A DNA stretch of 64,000 nucleotides from Pantoea cypripedii (GCF_002095535.1 NZ_MLJI01000001.1:2655832-2719831); one strand, 5' to 3'; shown: positions 24,374 through 35,054, numbered from the stretch's first letter. Program-made: numbers and translations. The notes: generated from the letters alone by a model not told the origin.

Positions 24374-26977
24374 TTAGACATCAAACTGGCAAACAAACTC
24401 GCCCAGCTCACAGCGCACCTGTACCCGGCGATAACGTTCATCACGGGCATGGGCGCTGAGCAACATCTGGCTCATTTGCGGCAACAGGGTATTGGTGAGA
24501 ATGGCATCGACCATGCGGCCACCGGATTCCACTTCGGTGCAACGCTGCACGATCTGGCTGACGACCGAGTCCTCAATAACCGCCTCAATGCCGTGGTTCT
24601 CAGCCAGGCGACGCACAATGCGCGTTAGCTGCAAGCGAACGATCTCCGCCAGCATCGCATCACTCAGCGGGTAATAAGGCACCACCAGCAGGCGTCCCAG
24701 CAATGCCGGAGGGAAAACCTCCAGCAACGGTTTGCGCAGGGCGGTACTCAGCGTGTCAGGTTCGGGCAACAGCTCTGGATCGGCACAGAGTGCGCTGATC
24801 AGCTGCGTACCGACATTGGAGGTCAGAATGATGATGGTGTTACGAAAATCGATATGGCGTCCTTCGCCATCTTCCATCCAGCCTTTATCGAACACCTGGA
24901 AAAATAATTCATGCACGTCGGGATGGGCTTTCTCGATTTCATCCAGCAGCACCACGCTGTAAGGACGGCGGCGCACCGCTTCGGTCAACACGCCACCTTC
25001 GCCATAGCCGACGTACCCCGGAGGTGCCCCCTTTAGGGTAGAGACGGTATGCGCTTCCTGGAATTCGCTCATATTGATGGTGATGACGTTCTGTTCGCCG
25101 CCATACAGTGATTCCGCCAGCGCCAGGGCGGTTTCCGTTTTCCCTACTCCGGACGGACCGCACAACATAAACACGCCTACCGGCTTATTCGGGTTATCCA
25201 GCCGTGCACGTGCGGTGCGTACCCGTCTGGCAATCAGATCCAGACCATGACGCTGACCAATCACTCGCTGATTCAGGGTGTCGGCAAGATTGAGCACCGC
25301 ATCGATTTCGTTCTTCACCATGCGGCCCAGCGGAATGCCAGTCCAGTCGGAGACCACGGCGGCAACCACACTGGCATCCACTGCTGCAAACAGCAGCGGT
25401 TCTTCCCCCTGGAGCGCACGCAGCTGTTGCTGAGTGGCGTCCAGTTCACTGCGCAGCGTGGTTTCCCCCTCGCTGACACAGCGGGCACGCAAGGCGATCA
25501 ATTGATTAACCAGTTCCCGTTCCTGCTGCCAGCGGGCCGTAAGCGCATCGCGGGTGGCAGATAGCTCAGCATACAGCAGCGCAATTTCCTGCTGACGCTC
25601 GGGCGCACCCAGCCCGACTTTTGCCTCGCGCTCGGCGATTTCCGCTTCGATATCGAGCGCCGCCAGCCGGTGAAGGCAATCCTCCAGCGCGGCGGGCTGC
25701 GCCCCCTGGCTGACCGCCACACGCGCGCAGGCGGTATCCAGCAGTGCGACAGCTTTATCCGGCAACTGGCGTGCCGGGATATAGCGATGGGACAGCTTAA
25801 CCGCCGCGCTCACCGCCTCATCCAGCAACAGCACCTGATGATGTTTCTCCAGCGCACTCACGGTACTGCGCAGCATCTGGATGGCTTTCGCCTCATCCGG
25901 CTCCTGTACCTGCACCGTCTGGAAACGGCGGGTCAGCGCCGGGTCCTTCTCAATATATTTTTTGTATTCGGCCCAGGTGGTAGCACCGATGGTTCGCAGT
26001 TGTCCGCGTGCCAGCGCCGGTTTCAGCAGGTTTGCTGCGTCGCCGGTGCCCTGCTGACCGCCCGCACCGACCAGCGTATGGATCTCATCCACAAACAATA
26101 CGATCGGCGTCGGGCTGGATTGTACCTCGTTGATCAGCGCCTGGAGCCGCGCCTCAAACTCGCCTTTCATCCCGGCACCGGCCTGTAGCATGCCAATGTC
26201 CAGTAGCCATAGCTGCACATCACGCAGCGGCGCAGGCACGTCACCTGCCGCAATACGCAACGCCAGCCCCTCAACCACGGCTGTTTTCCCGACACCCGCT
26301 TCACCGGTCAGCAGCGGATTGTTCTGGCGGCGACGCATCAGGATATCCACCATCTGGCGGATCTCTTCATCACGCCCCGTCACCGGATCGATCGCGCCAC
26401 TGCGCGCCCGGGCGGTGAGGTCCTGCGCGTACTGCGCCAGGGTGCTGGTACTGGCCGCCGCAGGTGCGGAGACATCTGGCTGCGTCAGTGCCTGCTGCAC
26501 TTCCTTACTGTTGCTGAGTAAGGTGTCAAACTGCTCCAGCAGCACGTCGGCATTAATTCGCGCAAACTGCGATGAAATGCCTTTCAGCACGCTGGCGAGG
26601 TTGAAGGTTTTCAGCATGCCGATCAGCAGATGCCCGCCACGGATGCGTGTTGCACCGTATTTTAGCGAGGCGTAAACCCAGGCGCGTTCTACCGCACTGT
26701 CGATGTGTTCGGCAAGATCGGAGACGGCACTGGCACCGCGCGGCAGGCGATCCAGCGCCGCCACGATATCCCGCGTCAGCGCGTTTTCATCCAGTGAAAA
26801 GTGGCTGATTATCTGCTGTAAATCCCCCTCCTGCTGCTGCATCAGCTGGTGCAGCCAGTGCACCAGTTCAACATAGGGATTGCCGCGCAGCTTGCAAAAG
26901 GCGGTGGCGCTTTCCAGCGAGGAAAATAACAGCGTGTCCAGTTTACCGAATAACACGGCTCGGCTGATTTCAGACAT
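24374..26977 (-). CDS. tssH: T6SS sheath-recycling ATPase ClpV (TssH)
   Basis: An 867-residue ClpB-like AAA+ ATPase of usual length. The N-domain (1-160) recognises contracted TssB/C sheath. AAA-1 has Walker A GEAGVGKT (225-232) and [15 protein letters not shown]-2 has [16 protein letters not shown] near residue 610 and [13 protein letters not shown]. The long coiled middle domain ([25 protein letters not shown] region) matches the ClpV class. It unfolds spent sheath for reuse. It lies between tssG and ppkA. Start ATG is preceded by AGGACCC; no other start fits the family better. Confidence 0.96.
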   Translation of the reverse strand: MSEISRAVLFGKLDTLLFSSLESATAFCKLRGNPYVELVHWLHQLMQQQEGDLQQIISHFSLDENALTRDIVAALDRLPRGASAVSDLAEHIDSAVERAWVYASLKYGATRIRGGHLLIGMLKTFNLASVLKGISSQFARINADVLLEQFDTLLSNSKEVQQALTQPDVSAPAAASTSTLAQYAQDLTARARSGAIDPVTGRDEEIRQMVDILMRRRQNNPLLTGEAGVGKTAVVEGLALRIAAGDVPAPLRDVQLWLLDIGMLQAGAGMKGEFEARLQALINEVQSSPTPIVLFVDEIHTLVGAGGQQGTGDAANLLKPALARGQLRTIGATTWAEYKKYIEKDPALTRRFQTVQVQEPDEAKAIQMLRSTVSALEKHHQVLLLDEAVSAAVKLSHRYIPARQLPDKAVALLDTACARVAVSQGAQPAALEDCLHRLAALDIEAEIAEREAKVGLGAPERQQEIALLYAELSATRDALTARWQQERELVNQLIALRARCVSEGETTLRSELDATQQQLRALQGEEPLLFAAVDASVVAAVVSDWTGIPLGRMVKNEIDAVLNLADTLNQRVIGQRHGLDLIARRVRTARARLDNPNKPVGVFMLCGPSGVGKTETALALAESLYGGEQNVITINMSEFQEAHTVSTLKGAPPGYVGYGEGGVLTEAVRRRPYSVVLLDEIEKAHPDVHELFFQVFDKGWMEDGEGRHIDFRNTIIILTSNVGTQLISALCADPELLPEPDTLSTALRKPLLEVFPPALLGRLLVVPYYPLSDAMLAEIVRLQLTRIVRRLAENHGIEAVIEDSVVSQIVQRCTEVESGGRMVDAILTNTLLPQMSQMLLSAHARDERYRRVQVRCELGEFVCQFDV

Positions 26978-27031
26978 ATCGGGTCCTGTAATATGAAGAA
27001 GCTGGCTATGTGGCAGGGAAAAGGGGTTGGG

Positions 27032-28081
27032 CTAGAGCGAAGCGGCCTCAACCTCAAAAACGAAATCTTCGCGATCGACAGGCTGGTCGGGCTGTCCCAG
27101 CCAGCTGGTATAACCCAGCCGGGCATTGCCACCTAAGGTCACGCCGCTGACATCTTCAGCCGCAAGAATCAGGCTGAGATCCCATTGCATTTCGATGCCG
27201 AGATAGTGGCGCACCCAGTCGCGCACCTCACATGCCCCTTTCCCGTCGGGCAGGAAATGCGCATATTGCTCAGCGCTAAGCGGGCCAAAACGCAGGCGGA
27301 AGCGATGCTGAACATCACGCACCGCGACCCCAAGAAAGGCGGACTCTCCCAGACGGGGCATTTGCCTTCCGGCACCGAGGCGGGCCTGGTCGCGATGATC
27401 CAGCGTCAGCCATTGCGGTACGTTTTGCTCCATCGCCACTGGCACACCAAAATAGAGGCGCAGAATGCGTTCTAAACCTTCAGCATCGTGTCCGTGGCGG
27501 CTGAGATGGCCCACCAGCATCAGTCGGGCATGCAGGCTGAGCGAACTGGCCTGCTGCTGCGCCGGAAAACCAATGCCCGCCAGACACGCCAGATAATCCT
27601 GAAAGCGTTTATCATCGCCGCGATCCAGCGAGGCGGTCGGCTGTGCATCAGCCCAGGCGCGATAAAACAGCAGAGTGGCGCGATGGTGGAACAGGTCAGC
27701 AAAAGCTGAAAGGCTGTGGTCCTGATGGTGACTGATGCGCTCGCGCACGTATTCAGTCAGATGCGTCGGGAGCGGACCATTCGGGCCAAACAGGCCAAAA
27801 CTGTAGATCGAGACATCATGACGGCCATCCTCTTCGCGCTCGCTGACTTTAGCCAGCGTCGCCGGGGCAAACGCCAGTGAGGGCGTCTGGCCGAGACGGA
27901 CGGCTTCGAACTTCGGCAGTGGCGCACGCCCCAGGCTATAACGCTGACCACTTTGCGCATTCAGCCTGCGCAACAGCTGGAAAAGATCGTAGCGCCAGGG
28001 CGCAGCCATCACCGCCTGCCAGAAATCATCAGGCAGACGGCTGGCGCGCTGCAGCGGAATAACCTGTGCGACATCACTCAT
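27032..28081 (-). CDS. tssG: T6SS baseplate protein TssG
   Basis: A 349-residue TssG (ImpH/VasB) protein. Segments characteristic of the family are FFQLLRRLNAQ-like (residues YDLFQLLRRLNAQSG), LFGPNGPLPTHLTEYVRER and FLGVAVRDVQHRFRLRFGP. The frame runs back another 46 codons into tssF, but the ATG at 28079-28081 is right: its ATGA overlaps the tssF stop, a sign of translational coupling. TssG forms the baseplate wedge with TssE, TssF and TssK. Confidence 0.94.
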   Translation of the reverse strand: MSDVAQVIPLQRASRLPDDFWQAVMAAPWRYDLFQLLRRLNAQSGQRYSLGRAPLPKFEAVRLGQTPSLAFAPATLAKVSEREEDGRHDVSIYSFGLFGPNGPLPTHLTEYVRERISHHQDHSLSAFADLFHHRATLLFYRAWADAQPTASLDRGDDKRFQDYLACLAGIGFPAQQQASSLSLHARLMLVGHLSRHGHDAEGLERILRLYFGVPVAMEQNVPQWLTLDHRDQARLGAGRQMPRLGESAFLGVAVRDVQHRFRLRFGPLSAEQYAHFLPDGKGACEVRDWVRHYLGIEMQWDLSLILAAEDVSGVTLGGNARLGYTSWLGQPDQPVDREDFVFEVEAASL

Positions 28082-29952
28082 AGCAGTGCCTTCTGGCCCA
28101 TACGTGGCGGCCAGTAACCGATTTCGCCCCGCTGCTGGCTGCTCAGAGTTAATTCGGTAAAGCTGTTGAGCGCCACCAGCCGCGAGAAGACACGCTCCAG
28201 CACGCTGCCAAACAACCATGGGCTGGCACCGGAGAACACCTGCTCATCCACCTCCAGCGCGATACTCACGCCGCGCGCAAACACCACCGGACCCGGTTCA
28301 GGGACACGACGATGCACTGCCTTCAGCTGGCAATGGCGGATACCTTCAATCTGGCGGGCTACCGGTGCTTCAGCCAGATTCGCGTACAGGCTGAGTAACT
28401 GACGCAATGCAGCAGCCCCTTCGCCGTCAGCGCTGTCCATCAGGCTGAGGTAATTCATTTGCAGATGGCTAATCAGCCGCCAGGAGGATAACCCTTCAGC
28501 CAGCGCCGGACGCGGCGGTGTTGGCCCTTTGCATAGCGTCAGCTGGCTTACCGGGATGGAGTCCGGCATGACAAAGTTGCCCTGCTCCTGTTGCAGCAAC
28601 ATCAGCGGTAAATCACGGCTGGTGCACATCACTTCAGCGGAGAAGAAACGCATGTCATCCCGCCACGGCGAATGATGTTCATCAACCAGTGAGAGAAAAA
28701 CTTCAGAACCGATATAGCCGGTGCGGGTGCCGTAACGTTGTGCATGTTCCGAGAGGGTGCGTTGTTCGCGGCGCAGAGAAAAATACGCGCCATAGTCACC
28801 GCTATCCGGGCTAAAAGTGCTCCAGAACGGGCGGAAAACCTGTTCCTCGCGTTGCCCGTCTACCGTGGCAAACAGCCGCTGCACCGAGTACACCTCGTAA
28901 TCCAGCGGGCGGATATTGTCCACCACCAGATGATATTCATGCTGACTGTCGCTGACCTTCAGGCGCTCAGCCGTTTTGGGAAACAGGTTAATCACCGGTG
29001 TGCAGTGCAGCGCCAGATGGCTGCAATCCACCACACTTTCCAGACCAGCGTCGGCCTTATCGAGCAATATGATGATGTCGAATGCCTGCGCTTTGTCACA
29101 GCCTGACAGAAACGACGCCAGCTGGTGCAGGCTGATAAACTGGAAACGTGCCGGGAAGGCAAAATATTCCTGCAACAGCCGATAGCCATCGAAATTGCGC
29201 AAATCATCCGGCAACAATGCCTGCTCCGGCGCAAAGCCTTGCTGTTGCAGCGCGCTGTCCGCCAACACCAGGCGCTGCGGTTGGGCCTCCACCGATTGCA
29301 GCAGGATGCCAACCCGATGCTGCATCAGCAGTTCCAGTAACTTCAGTGCCTGAATATCCGGACCACTGAGATACAGCATCAAATCATCGAGTTTCAGCTG
29401 GCTGAGAGAGGAAACACCCTCGCACTCAATACGCACCCGTAACGCGCTGCTGGCACCGCGCCCGCTGAGTTTCAGTTCACCCAACGGGATATCACCAGGG
29501 ACGCCACCCAGTGACACCTCACTGATGCGTAAGGGATGGAGCATCACGTCATGTGCCGTGGTGTAGCTGCAGGTGACGCCGGATTTTTTCAGGCTCTGGC
29601 TTTCCATCATGGTGCCGCGTGGCACCAGAAAGCCGTTGCTGATATCCCCTTTGCGGCTGTCCGGCGTTAACTGCGCTATCGCCATCGAAGGTGTGGGTGC
29701 CAGATAACCCGGTGCAATCATTTCCAGCAACCGCTGCGAGAAGCGTGGGAACTCCGCATCCATTTTCAGCTGCACGCGGGAGGTGAGAAACGCGAACCCC
29801 TCCATCAACCGTTCTACATAAGGATCAGCGACATCAATGCCGCGCATCCCCAATCGCCCCGCCACTTTGGGGTAATGGGCAGCAAACTCCGCTCCCATCT
29901 CGCGCAGATAGGCAAGTTCACGGTTGTAGTAGTCGAGCAGTTTACTGTCCAT
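28078..29952 (-). CDS. tssF: T6SS baseplate protein TssF
   Basis: A 624-residue TssF (ImpG/VasA) protein of normal length. The N-terminus LLDYYNRELAYLREMGAEFA, and then DPYVERLMEGFAFL with RVQLKMDAEFPRFSQRLL, is the family hallmark. It builds the baseplate wedge with TssG in a 2:1 ratio in known systems. It starts 2 bases after tssE and overlaps tssG by 4 bases. Confidence 0.95.
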   Translation of the reverse strand: MDSKLLDYYNRELAYLREMGAEFAAHYPKVAGRLGMRGIDVADPYVERLMEGFAFLTSRVQLKMDAEFPRFSQRLLEMIAPGYLAPTPSMAIAQLTPDSRKGDISNGFLVPRGTMMESQSLKKSGVTCSYTTAHDVMLHPLRISEVSLGGVPGDIPLGELKLSGRGASSALRVRIECEGVSSLSQLKLDDLMLYLSGPDIQALKLLELLMQHRVGILLQSVEAQPQRLVLADSALQQQGFAPEQALLPDDLRNFDGYRLLQEYFAFPARFQFISLHQLASFLSGCDKAQAFDIIILLDKADAGLESVVDCSHLALHCTPVINLFPKTAERLKVSDSQHEYHLVVDNIRPLDYEVYSVQRLFATVDGQREEQVFRPFWSTFSPDSGDYGAYFSLRREQRTLSEHAQRYGTRTGYIGSEVFLSLVDEHHSPWRDDMRFFSAEVMCTSRDLPLMLLQQEQGNFVMPDSIPVSQLTLCKGPTPPRPALAEGLSSWRLISHLQMNYLSLMDSADGEGAAALRQLLSLYANLAEAPVARQIEGIRHCQLKAVHRRVPEPGPVVFARGVSIALEVDEQVFSGASPWLFGSVLERVFSRLVALNSFTELTLSSQQRGEIGYWPPRMGQKALL

Positions 29953-29954
29953 GA

Positions 29955-30530
29955 TTACCCCGCATCCTGTAGTTCGAAATGACCGCTTTCAAGATCCACC
30001 TCGGTACGGAACAGGAACTCCAGCGGATAAGGTACGCACCACAGGCGACCTTTGATCTCCAGTGACAACACGTTGTGCAGATCGAGGGAAGTCAGGTCGC
30101 TGACGCAGCGCACCTGCAACCCCTGCGGCAGGATACGGGGTTCAAAATGCAGGATGGCATCGGTCATTTTGCGCTGAACATCCTGCCATTCGATATCGGA
30201 CATATTTTGCCCCGCCAACGGTGCGACACCAAAATTCCATACCGAGCGCTGCACATGGGAAAAGCAGTCGAGATCCTGCTGCGCTTCGTTGTTGATGGTG
30301 TTAAACAGCCACTGCAAATCACGCAGCACATGGCGACGCAAGGTACTGTGGCTGATCAGGATACTGTTGCCAGGCTCCGTGCGTTTGTCGGGGGCATCAT
30401 CGGTTAGACGATCCAGCAGCGATGATTGCAACTTGTCACGCGAAGTGAGGGTGTCGCGATTTTTACGCGCACGATAGCCGCCATGCAGCTGGGCATAGCC
30501 GTCCTGTTGCGCAGGATAATCACGGCTCAT
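29955..30530 (-). CDS. tssE: T6SS baseplate protein TssE (gp25-like)
   Basis: A 191-residue gp25-like protein. It shows LQSSLLDRLTDDAP, TLRRHVLRDLQWLFNT and SVWNFGVAPLAGQ, the last giving the usual NYGxP-like element as NFGVAP, then the C-terminal acidic wedge strand FRTEVDLESGHFEL. It is a little longer at the N-terminus than the ~140-170 residues typical, with YAQLHGGYRARKNRD as extra. It overlaps tagJ by 11 bases and leads into tssF. Confidence 0.93.
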   Translation of the reverse strand: MSRDYPAQQDGYAQLHGGYRARKNRDTLTSRDKLQSSLLDRLTDDAPDKRTEPGNSILISHSTLRRHVLRDLQWLFNTINNEAQQDLDCFSHVQRSVWNFGVAPLAGQNMSDIEWQDVQRKMTDAILHFEPRILPQGLQVRCVSDLTSLDLHNVLSLEIKGRLWCVPYPLEFLFRTEVDLESGHFELQDAG

Positions 30531-31347
30531 AAGACGACTCGACGAGATCGAACGTGAGATGTTGCAACGCCAGCAGCGGATATTCAGCGCTGTCGCTCAG
30601 CCAGACTTTCTGACCATGCCCCATAAACTGGCTGTCGTCATTGCCCAGCGGTTGCCATTCGGTGACGCTGCTACGCAGCCAGCGCTCTTCAGGCGTTGCC
30701 GTGAGAGGATAACGTACCGGAATCTGACAGACCTGCTCGCTGCCATCCACCAGTTGTACCCGAGTGTGACGCCATATCAGATCCGTCACGCTGGTCGGTG
30801 CCTGAAACTGCATTTCACGAATGGCGGCAAACGGAAGCCAGTAATAACGCCCGTTAACCAGCGCCTCGCACACCGGGCCAAAGCGGCTGTCGCCATCCAT
30901 CAGCCAGGGGAAATCCCTCTGCTGGTCCTGCTGTTCCAGCGAACCCGGATTCGCGGCGGCGTTTTCCAGCGCCTGCTGACGCAGTTCGGTGCCATGTGCA
31001 ACATCCCCGGCAATGTCAGCCTGCAACGCGGCCAGCAAGGTTTCACACCACATCCAGGCACTGCCCGGCAGATGTGGCTGAGCTTCACCCTGCAATACTG
31101 CGGCGCGCTGTTGTTCACCGGCAATCGCCTGTTGCAGCAGCGTGACCGTCGGTTGCGCCTGCGGGGTCAATGCCAGCCAGGATTGCAACTGGGTTTGCGC
31201 TCGCGTCCAGTTGCCAGCCAGACACAGCAGTTGCACAAAAGTAGCGCGCAAATCGGCATCAGCCGGATTCGCCTGGATCTGCGCCGTAATGCTGGCAAGA
31301 TTTTCCGCCAGTGATGCGGTAGCCAGACGCTGTTGTAACCTGTCCAT
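30520..31347 (-). CDS. tagJ: T6SS accessory protein TagJ (ImpE/SciE)
   Basis: A 275-residue ImpE-type protein. The N-terminal half is a helical TPR-like repeat (LRATFVQLLCLAGNWTRAQ) and the C-terminal half is beta-rich with GRYYWLPFAAIREMQFQAP and TDLIWRHTRVQL, both typical. In known systems TagJ binds the N-terminus of the sheath protein TssB and helps bring ClpV. It is present only in some T6SS classes, usually with tssE next to it as here (11-base overlap). Confidence 0.9.
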   Translation of the reverse strand: MDRLQQRLATASLAENLASITAQIQANPADADLRATFVQLLCLAGNWTRAQTQLQSWLALTPQAQPTVTLLQQAIAGEQQRAAVLQGEAQPHLPGSAWMWCETLLAALQADIAGDVAHGTELRQQALENAAANPGSLEQQDQQRDFPWLMDGDSRFGPVCEALVNGRYYWLPFAAIREMQFQAPTSVTDLIWRHTRVQLVDGSEQVCQIPVRYPLTATPEERWLRSSVTEWQPLGNDDSQFMGHGQKVWLSDSAEYPLLALQHLTFDLVESSYEP

Positions 31348-31362
31348 GCATGCTCCTTTGCG

Positions 31363-32322
31363 TTAGTTAACGGTGCGATAAACGGCAGCAGCCGGATCCT
31401 TCAGTTCCGGGTGCAATTGTTCCACCAGCAGGATTTTCAGCGGTGATGCATTGGTCAGCCACGGCGACCAGACTTTGCGTACTTCCTGCAGCCGGGCGCG
31501 TAATGCGCTTTCATCCGCAGCATCGCTGGCTGGCATTTGTACCACCACCTGATCAGGTGCCTGCCAGCCGTTAAACTGCGGGCTAAACGGCAATACCAGC
31601 CAGCTTTCTGGTGATTTCTCGTTACTCAGTACCATGCGCTCACGGTTGACCGTGGTAATGGTCAGTTCACGGGGTGAGGGTTTGCTATTCAGCCCGGTAA
31701 CCGGGAATCCCTGCAGGAAGGTGACTTCCACCGATTTTGCTGCGCCATTCCCCATCTGCGTCAGGGTGCTGTGACCACTCAGCCAGCCATCCTGAGCGCA
31801 GACCAGCCCCTGTTTCGACGGGACAAAAATCGCGCTGGACTGTGCCGGTTGCGTCCACCAGGTACGGAAATGGCACCCATCCAGCAGACTAAATTGCTGC
31901 CAGGGGGTGGTATCTGCAGGGGGAGAATTGAGCACCGGTGCCGCCGGTGCTGGGGCAGCGACGGGTGGCGGTGGCGTGGTGACGGGCTGCCAGTTCTTCG
32001 TCTGCTCGGCACTGCCCTCTGCCAGCGCGTTACCTTGCTCATCTTCCAGCTGCCAATGCAGCTGTTGCAGCGACTTACACTGAGAAGCCATCAGCCCCGC
32101 CACTCGCGGCAGGAATCCATCCAGGACCGCTGCATTTTTTTCACCTTTGGTGACGATGCGCAGATCCACACTCTTCTGGCACCAGCTTGCCAGCTGGTTA
32201 TCTTTTACGTCATCAATCCAGACATCCAGTTTCTGTGCCGGGGACTGAACAATGCGATAGTTCTCTGCAAAAGCGTGTGTGCTCAGCAGCAACGCAGCCA
32301 GACCCAGTAATCCATATTTCAT
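31363..32322 (-). CDS. T6SS-linked periplasmic protein of unknown function
   Basis: A 319-residue protein with signal peptide MKYGLLGLAALLLSTHAFA. The mature protein has an N-terminal domain with two or three cysteines (ASWCQKSVDL, SQCKSLQQL), a proline-rich linker (PPPPVAAPAPAAP) and a C-terminal domain (CHFRTWWTQPAQSS, ESWLVLPFSPQFNGWQ). No family is recognised. It lies in the T6SS operon between pppA and tagJ (gaps 10 and 15 bases), in the place where phosphorylation-pathway loci carry periplasmic sensor genes, so it may feed PpkA, but this is inference. The ATG at 32320-32322 is chosen for the signal peptide; the frame opens further upstream. Confidence 0.7.
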   Translation of the reverse strand: MKYGLLGLAALLLSTHAFAENYRIVQSPAQKLDVWIDDVKDNQLASWCQKSVDLRIVTKGEKNAAVLDGFLPRVAGLMASQCKSLQQLHWQLEDEQGNALAEGSAEQTKNWQPVTTPPPPVAAPAPAAPVLNSPPADTTPWQQFSLLDGCHFRTWWTQPAQSSAIFVPSKQGLVCAQDGWLSGHSTLTQMGNGAAKSVEVTFLQGFPVTGLNSKPSPRELTITTVNRERMVLSNEKSPESWLVLPFSPQFNGWQAPDQVVVQMPASDAADESALRARLQEVRKVWSPWLTNASPLKILLVEQLHPELKDPAAAVYRTVN

Positions 32323-32332
32323 GTTGGCGTTC

Positions 32333-33124
32333 TCAATCGCGAAGAGGGAAAAACTGCGCCGCGTCTGACAGCGAGTGCAGTAAGGTGGTGTCCTGAGGTG
32401 AACCAACCCAGACAGCCAGCGCACTGAAATTATCCTGCTGACCGTTTTCCGGTTGGTCGTTTCTGATGATTTGTTGCATCAGCGTCAGCCACTCCTGTGG
32501 CGTATTGACCATATGCAACGATTGCTGCATCTGCTCCAGCGTGACGCCGTGCCAGAATCCATCGGTGCACAGCAGAAAGGCGTCACCATCTTCAATCTCC
32601 ACCACATCGCTATAGCTGGCATCACGCTGTTCATCCCCCATACCAAGGGCAAAATACAGCAGGTTGGCATTGATGCCTTCCGTCTGATGGCCAGCATCTT
32701 TCATTTGCTGGACCAGGCTGTGATCGGTCGTGACGTGATACAGATAACCGCGCCGAAATAAATAAAGACGGCTATCTCCGGCATGCGCCCAATAGGCCAG
32801 CTCGTAATCACGATCGATAAACAGGCTGACCAGCGTCGTGCCCATGCGACTGTGTTCGGTGCTGGCTTTCTGCTGCTGACGGATCGCGTGATTGGCGTGG
32901 TTAACATAATTGCGGATGGACTGTGCATTCAGGTGGCTATCACCGTTGAAAGCATCCATCAGACTGCTGCGGGCGATGGTGGCCGCCACCTCTCCACCGG
33001 GGAAACCCGCTACGCCGTCACAAACGACAAAGCAGGCTGAACGTTCACCGATGATTTCACCGGTCTGATCCTGATTGCTGGCGCGGTCGCCCTGATTCGA
33101 CGTGGAAGCAATAGTGATATTCAT
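32333..33124 (-). CDS. pppA: T6SS PP2C phosphatase PppA
   Basis: A 263-residue PP2C-family protein. Metal-binding motifs are NQDQ (17-20), CDGVAGFPGGE (35-45), AHAGDSRLYLF and LLCTDGFW. It should remove the phosphate that PpkA puts on Fha and so switch the T6SS off or reset it. Its ATG overlaps the stop of fha/tagH (ATGA at 33121-33124), coupling both. It is cytoplasmic; no TM segment. Confidence 0.93.
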   Translation of the reverse strand: MNITIASTSNQGDRASNQDQTGEIIGERSACFVVCDGVAGFPGGEVAATIARSSLMDAFNGDSHLNAQSIRNYVNHANHAIRQQQKASTEHSRMGTTLVSLFIDRDYELAYWAHAGDSRLYLFRRGYLYHVTTDHSLVQQMKDAGHQTEGINANLLYFALGMGDEQRDASYSDVVEIEDGDAFLLCTDGFWHGVTLEQMQQSLHMVNTPQEWLTLMQQIIRNDQPENGQQDNFSALAVWVGSPQDTTLLHSLSDAAQFFPLRD

Positions 33125-34917
33125 GCGTCATCCGTGTGGGTTTGTGAGTCTTTGTACTGATTAACTTCCATGTCATAGGCGTGCAGAAAGGCTTCACCGA
33201 ACAGGGTGTGGAAGTCGTCTTCGATTTCTCCGGCTGTTTCGCCGTAGCGCTCAACAAAATGTTCCCACAGTGCCGCCTTGCGACTGCCGGGCAGCCCCAG
33301 ACGCGATACCGATCCCGCCTGACGCGCCTCTTCTTCCAGCTGATCCGGGTTAAAGGATTGCAGCATCGACGCGATAATGGCGCGGATACCGGCGATCATT
33401 CCTAACTGATGCGCCTGCAAATCGATCAGTGCATCACGCACCGCCTGACGGGGCGGCATAAAGCCGGGCATGCGGCTGCCAAACATCTGCATCAGCACGG
33501 TTTTACCCGAGGGCAGCAATTTGAAGGGGTTGTTGGCATCGTCGAGAATCACCGTCATATCCGCTTTGACGCCACGCTTCAGAATCGAACGTGATGAGAG
33601 CAGCGCCACCGTTCCCTGGGAAAACATGCTGAGCATCTGACCAAACTGGCGCATTTGTTCACGATCGAATTGCGGCGTGGGCTGTAAATCCTGCAAACCC
33701 ATACCTTCCAGCAAGGCATCCAGCAATTCGCCTTTTAATGCGTCGCCACTGCTCTGGGCTGAAGCACCGTTCTGGCTGCTGGAGGCCACCGGGTCAATAC
33801 GCAGTCGACCTTTCGGTATCGGTGATGGCGTGCGTTGCACCGCCTGCGGGGTCGGCAAGGTGATGCCGCCGTATTCAACCTGGCTCACCGGGCTGGCTTC
33901 GGCTGCTTCCACTGCCTCCTCAATTAAAGGCACGGGCTCGGCAGCGGGTTTTGTTTCGGTGTCGTCAAACAGCGGTGAACTGCTCAGATCGGCCAGTGTG
34001 ACATCTGAGGTTTCTTCCTCAGGTTCGGGAGGAATGATGCTGGCAGATTGCGCTGGCTGTGGCTCCGGCGGTGCCAGTGGAACAGCACCGCCCATCATCA
34101 GGCCGAGCGGATCGTCATGAATACGGGGATCGGGAGCACTCTGGCTGCCAAACAGGCTGAGCGGGTCCAGTTCCGCAGGTTTTGCTTCTGGCGGAGCTGC
34201 CGCAACGATACTCTTCTGCCCTGCCAGTGCGCTCGGCGTCGCATCGTCGAAAATACTGTCCTGGGCGAACAGGGCGTCACCGGCATCAAACAGGCTGTTA
34301 TTTTTAGGCTGCTGACCAATATCCAGCGGGGCATCATTAATCAGCCCCGCCAGCGGATCTTCCGGGTTACGATCGTGCGATGCGGGGGCCGTCAACGGAT
34401 TCACGTCTGGCGCTGCGGGTGCCACTTTGTTTGGCTTCGAGAGATCATCGGAGATGGAGAACTCCTTCGCCAGGCTATCCCAGATTTCACTCGGGATCGC
34501 AGCGGTACTGCTACCCGCTGCTGCGGGTGGCTCATCGGCAATCACAACAGGTTTGGCCACCGGCTGGGATGGGGCCTTCGGCGGCTGAGCTGGTTGCTGT
34601 GCGTTAATATCATTAACCAGCAGCTGATAGTCATCAATGCCGAGAATATCGCCGTCCTGTAATTCCACCTGCCGCCCACGTTCCAGCGGAATATCGTTCA
34701 GCATCACGCGCGTGACGTTGCCGCGATTCGTCAGGCGACATTCACCGTCAGCGGTAATATGGACAATGGCCTGTAAACGGGAGATGGTACGGTCGTCATC
34801 GGGTAACACCAGGTTGTTATCAACACCGCGACCAATGGTGCCACCAGGTGGTAAGAAGTCAAAAAGGGCTTGCGGCGGCTGATGGCCGGGTTTAGTCGTT
34901 ATTATCGTAAAGCGCAT
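33121..34917 (-). CDS. tagH: T6SS FHA-domain scaffold (Fha/TagH)
   Basis: A 598-residue protein. Residues ~25-105 are an FHA domain (GTIGRGVDNNLVLPDDDRTI, SRLQAIVH, then NGxxL-like loop) that reads phosphothreonine. Residues ~110-390 are low-complexity, rich in P, A, D and E, and probably disordered. The C-terminal ~210 residues (LLDALLEGMGLQ, ASMLQSFNPDQLEEEAR, WEHFVERYGETAGEIEDDF) are the TagH C-terminal domain. Fha is the substrate of PpkA and promotes assembly when phosphorylated. It is the first gene after the effector/immunity block, so it may carry its own promoter in 34918-35054. Confidence 0.93.
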   Translation of the reverse strand: MRFTIITTKPGHQPPQALFDFLPPGGTIGRGVDNNLVLPDDDRTISRLQAIVHITADGECRLTNRGNVTRVMLNDIPLERGRQVELQDGDILGIDDYQLLVNDINAQQPAQPPKAPSQPVAKPVVIADEPPAAAGSSTAAIPSEIWDSLAKEFSISDDLSKPNKVAPAAPDVNPLTAPASHDRNPEDPLAGLINDAPLDIGQQPKNNSLFDAGDALFAQDSIFDDATPSALAGQKSIVAAAPPEAKPAELDPLSLFGSQSAPDPRIHDDPLGLMMGGAVPLAPPEPQPAQSASIIPPEPEEETSDVTLADLSSSPLFDDTETKPAAEPVPLIEEAVEAAEASPVSQVEYGGITLPTPQAVQRTPSPIPKGRLRIDPVASSSQNGASAQSSGDALKGELLDALLEGMGLQDLQPTPQFDREQMRQFGQMLSMFSQGTVALLSSRSILKRGVKADMTVILDDANNPFKLLPSGKTVLMQMFGSRMPGFMPPRQAVRDALIDLQAHQLGMIAGIRAIIASMLQSFNPDQLEEEARQAGSVSRLGLPGSRKAALWEHFVERYGETAGEIEDDFHTLFGEAFLHAYDMEVNQYKDSQTHTDDA

Positions 34918-35054
34918 AACGGATTCCTGCGGTTAGCTGTTCGGCATCTATATTGCGCACCTCTCGGCGGAAAGGGGCGGGATATAGGGAGCTGATATTT
35001 TCTGAGTCCTGGAGATTTAATTTATGAAGATGGAATGTTTTGAGGCAGATTCAA

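Noticed and set aside
23328..24377. 349-codon plus-strand frame opposite ppkA
   Set aside because: It lies wholly over a clear kinase gene with intact motifs and has no family-like sequence; GC-rich antisense shadow.
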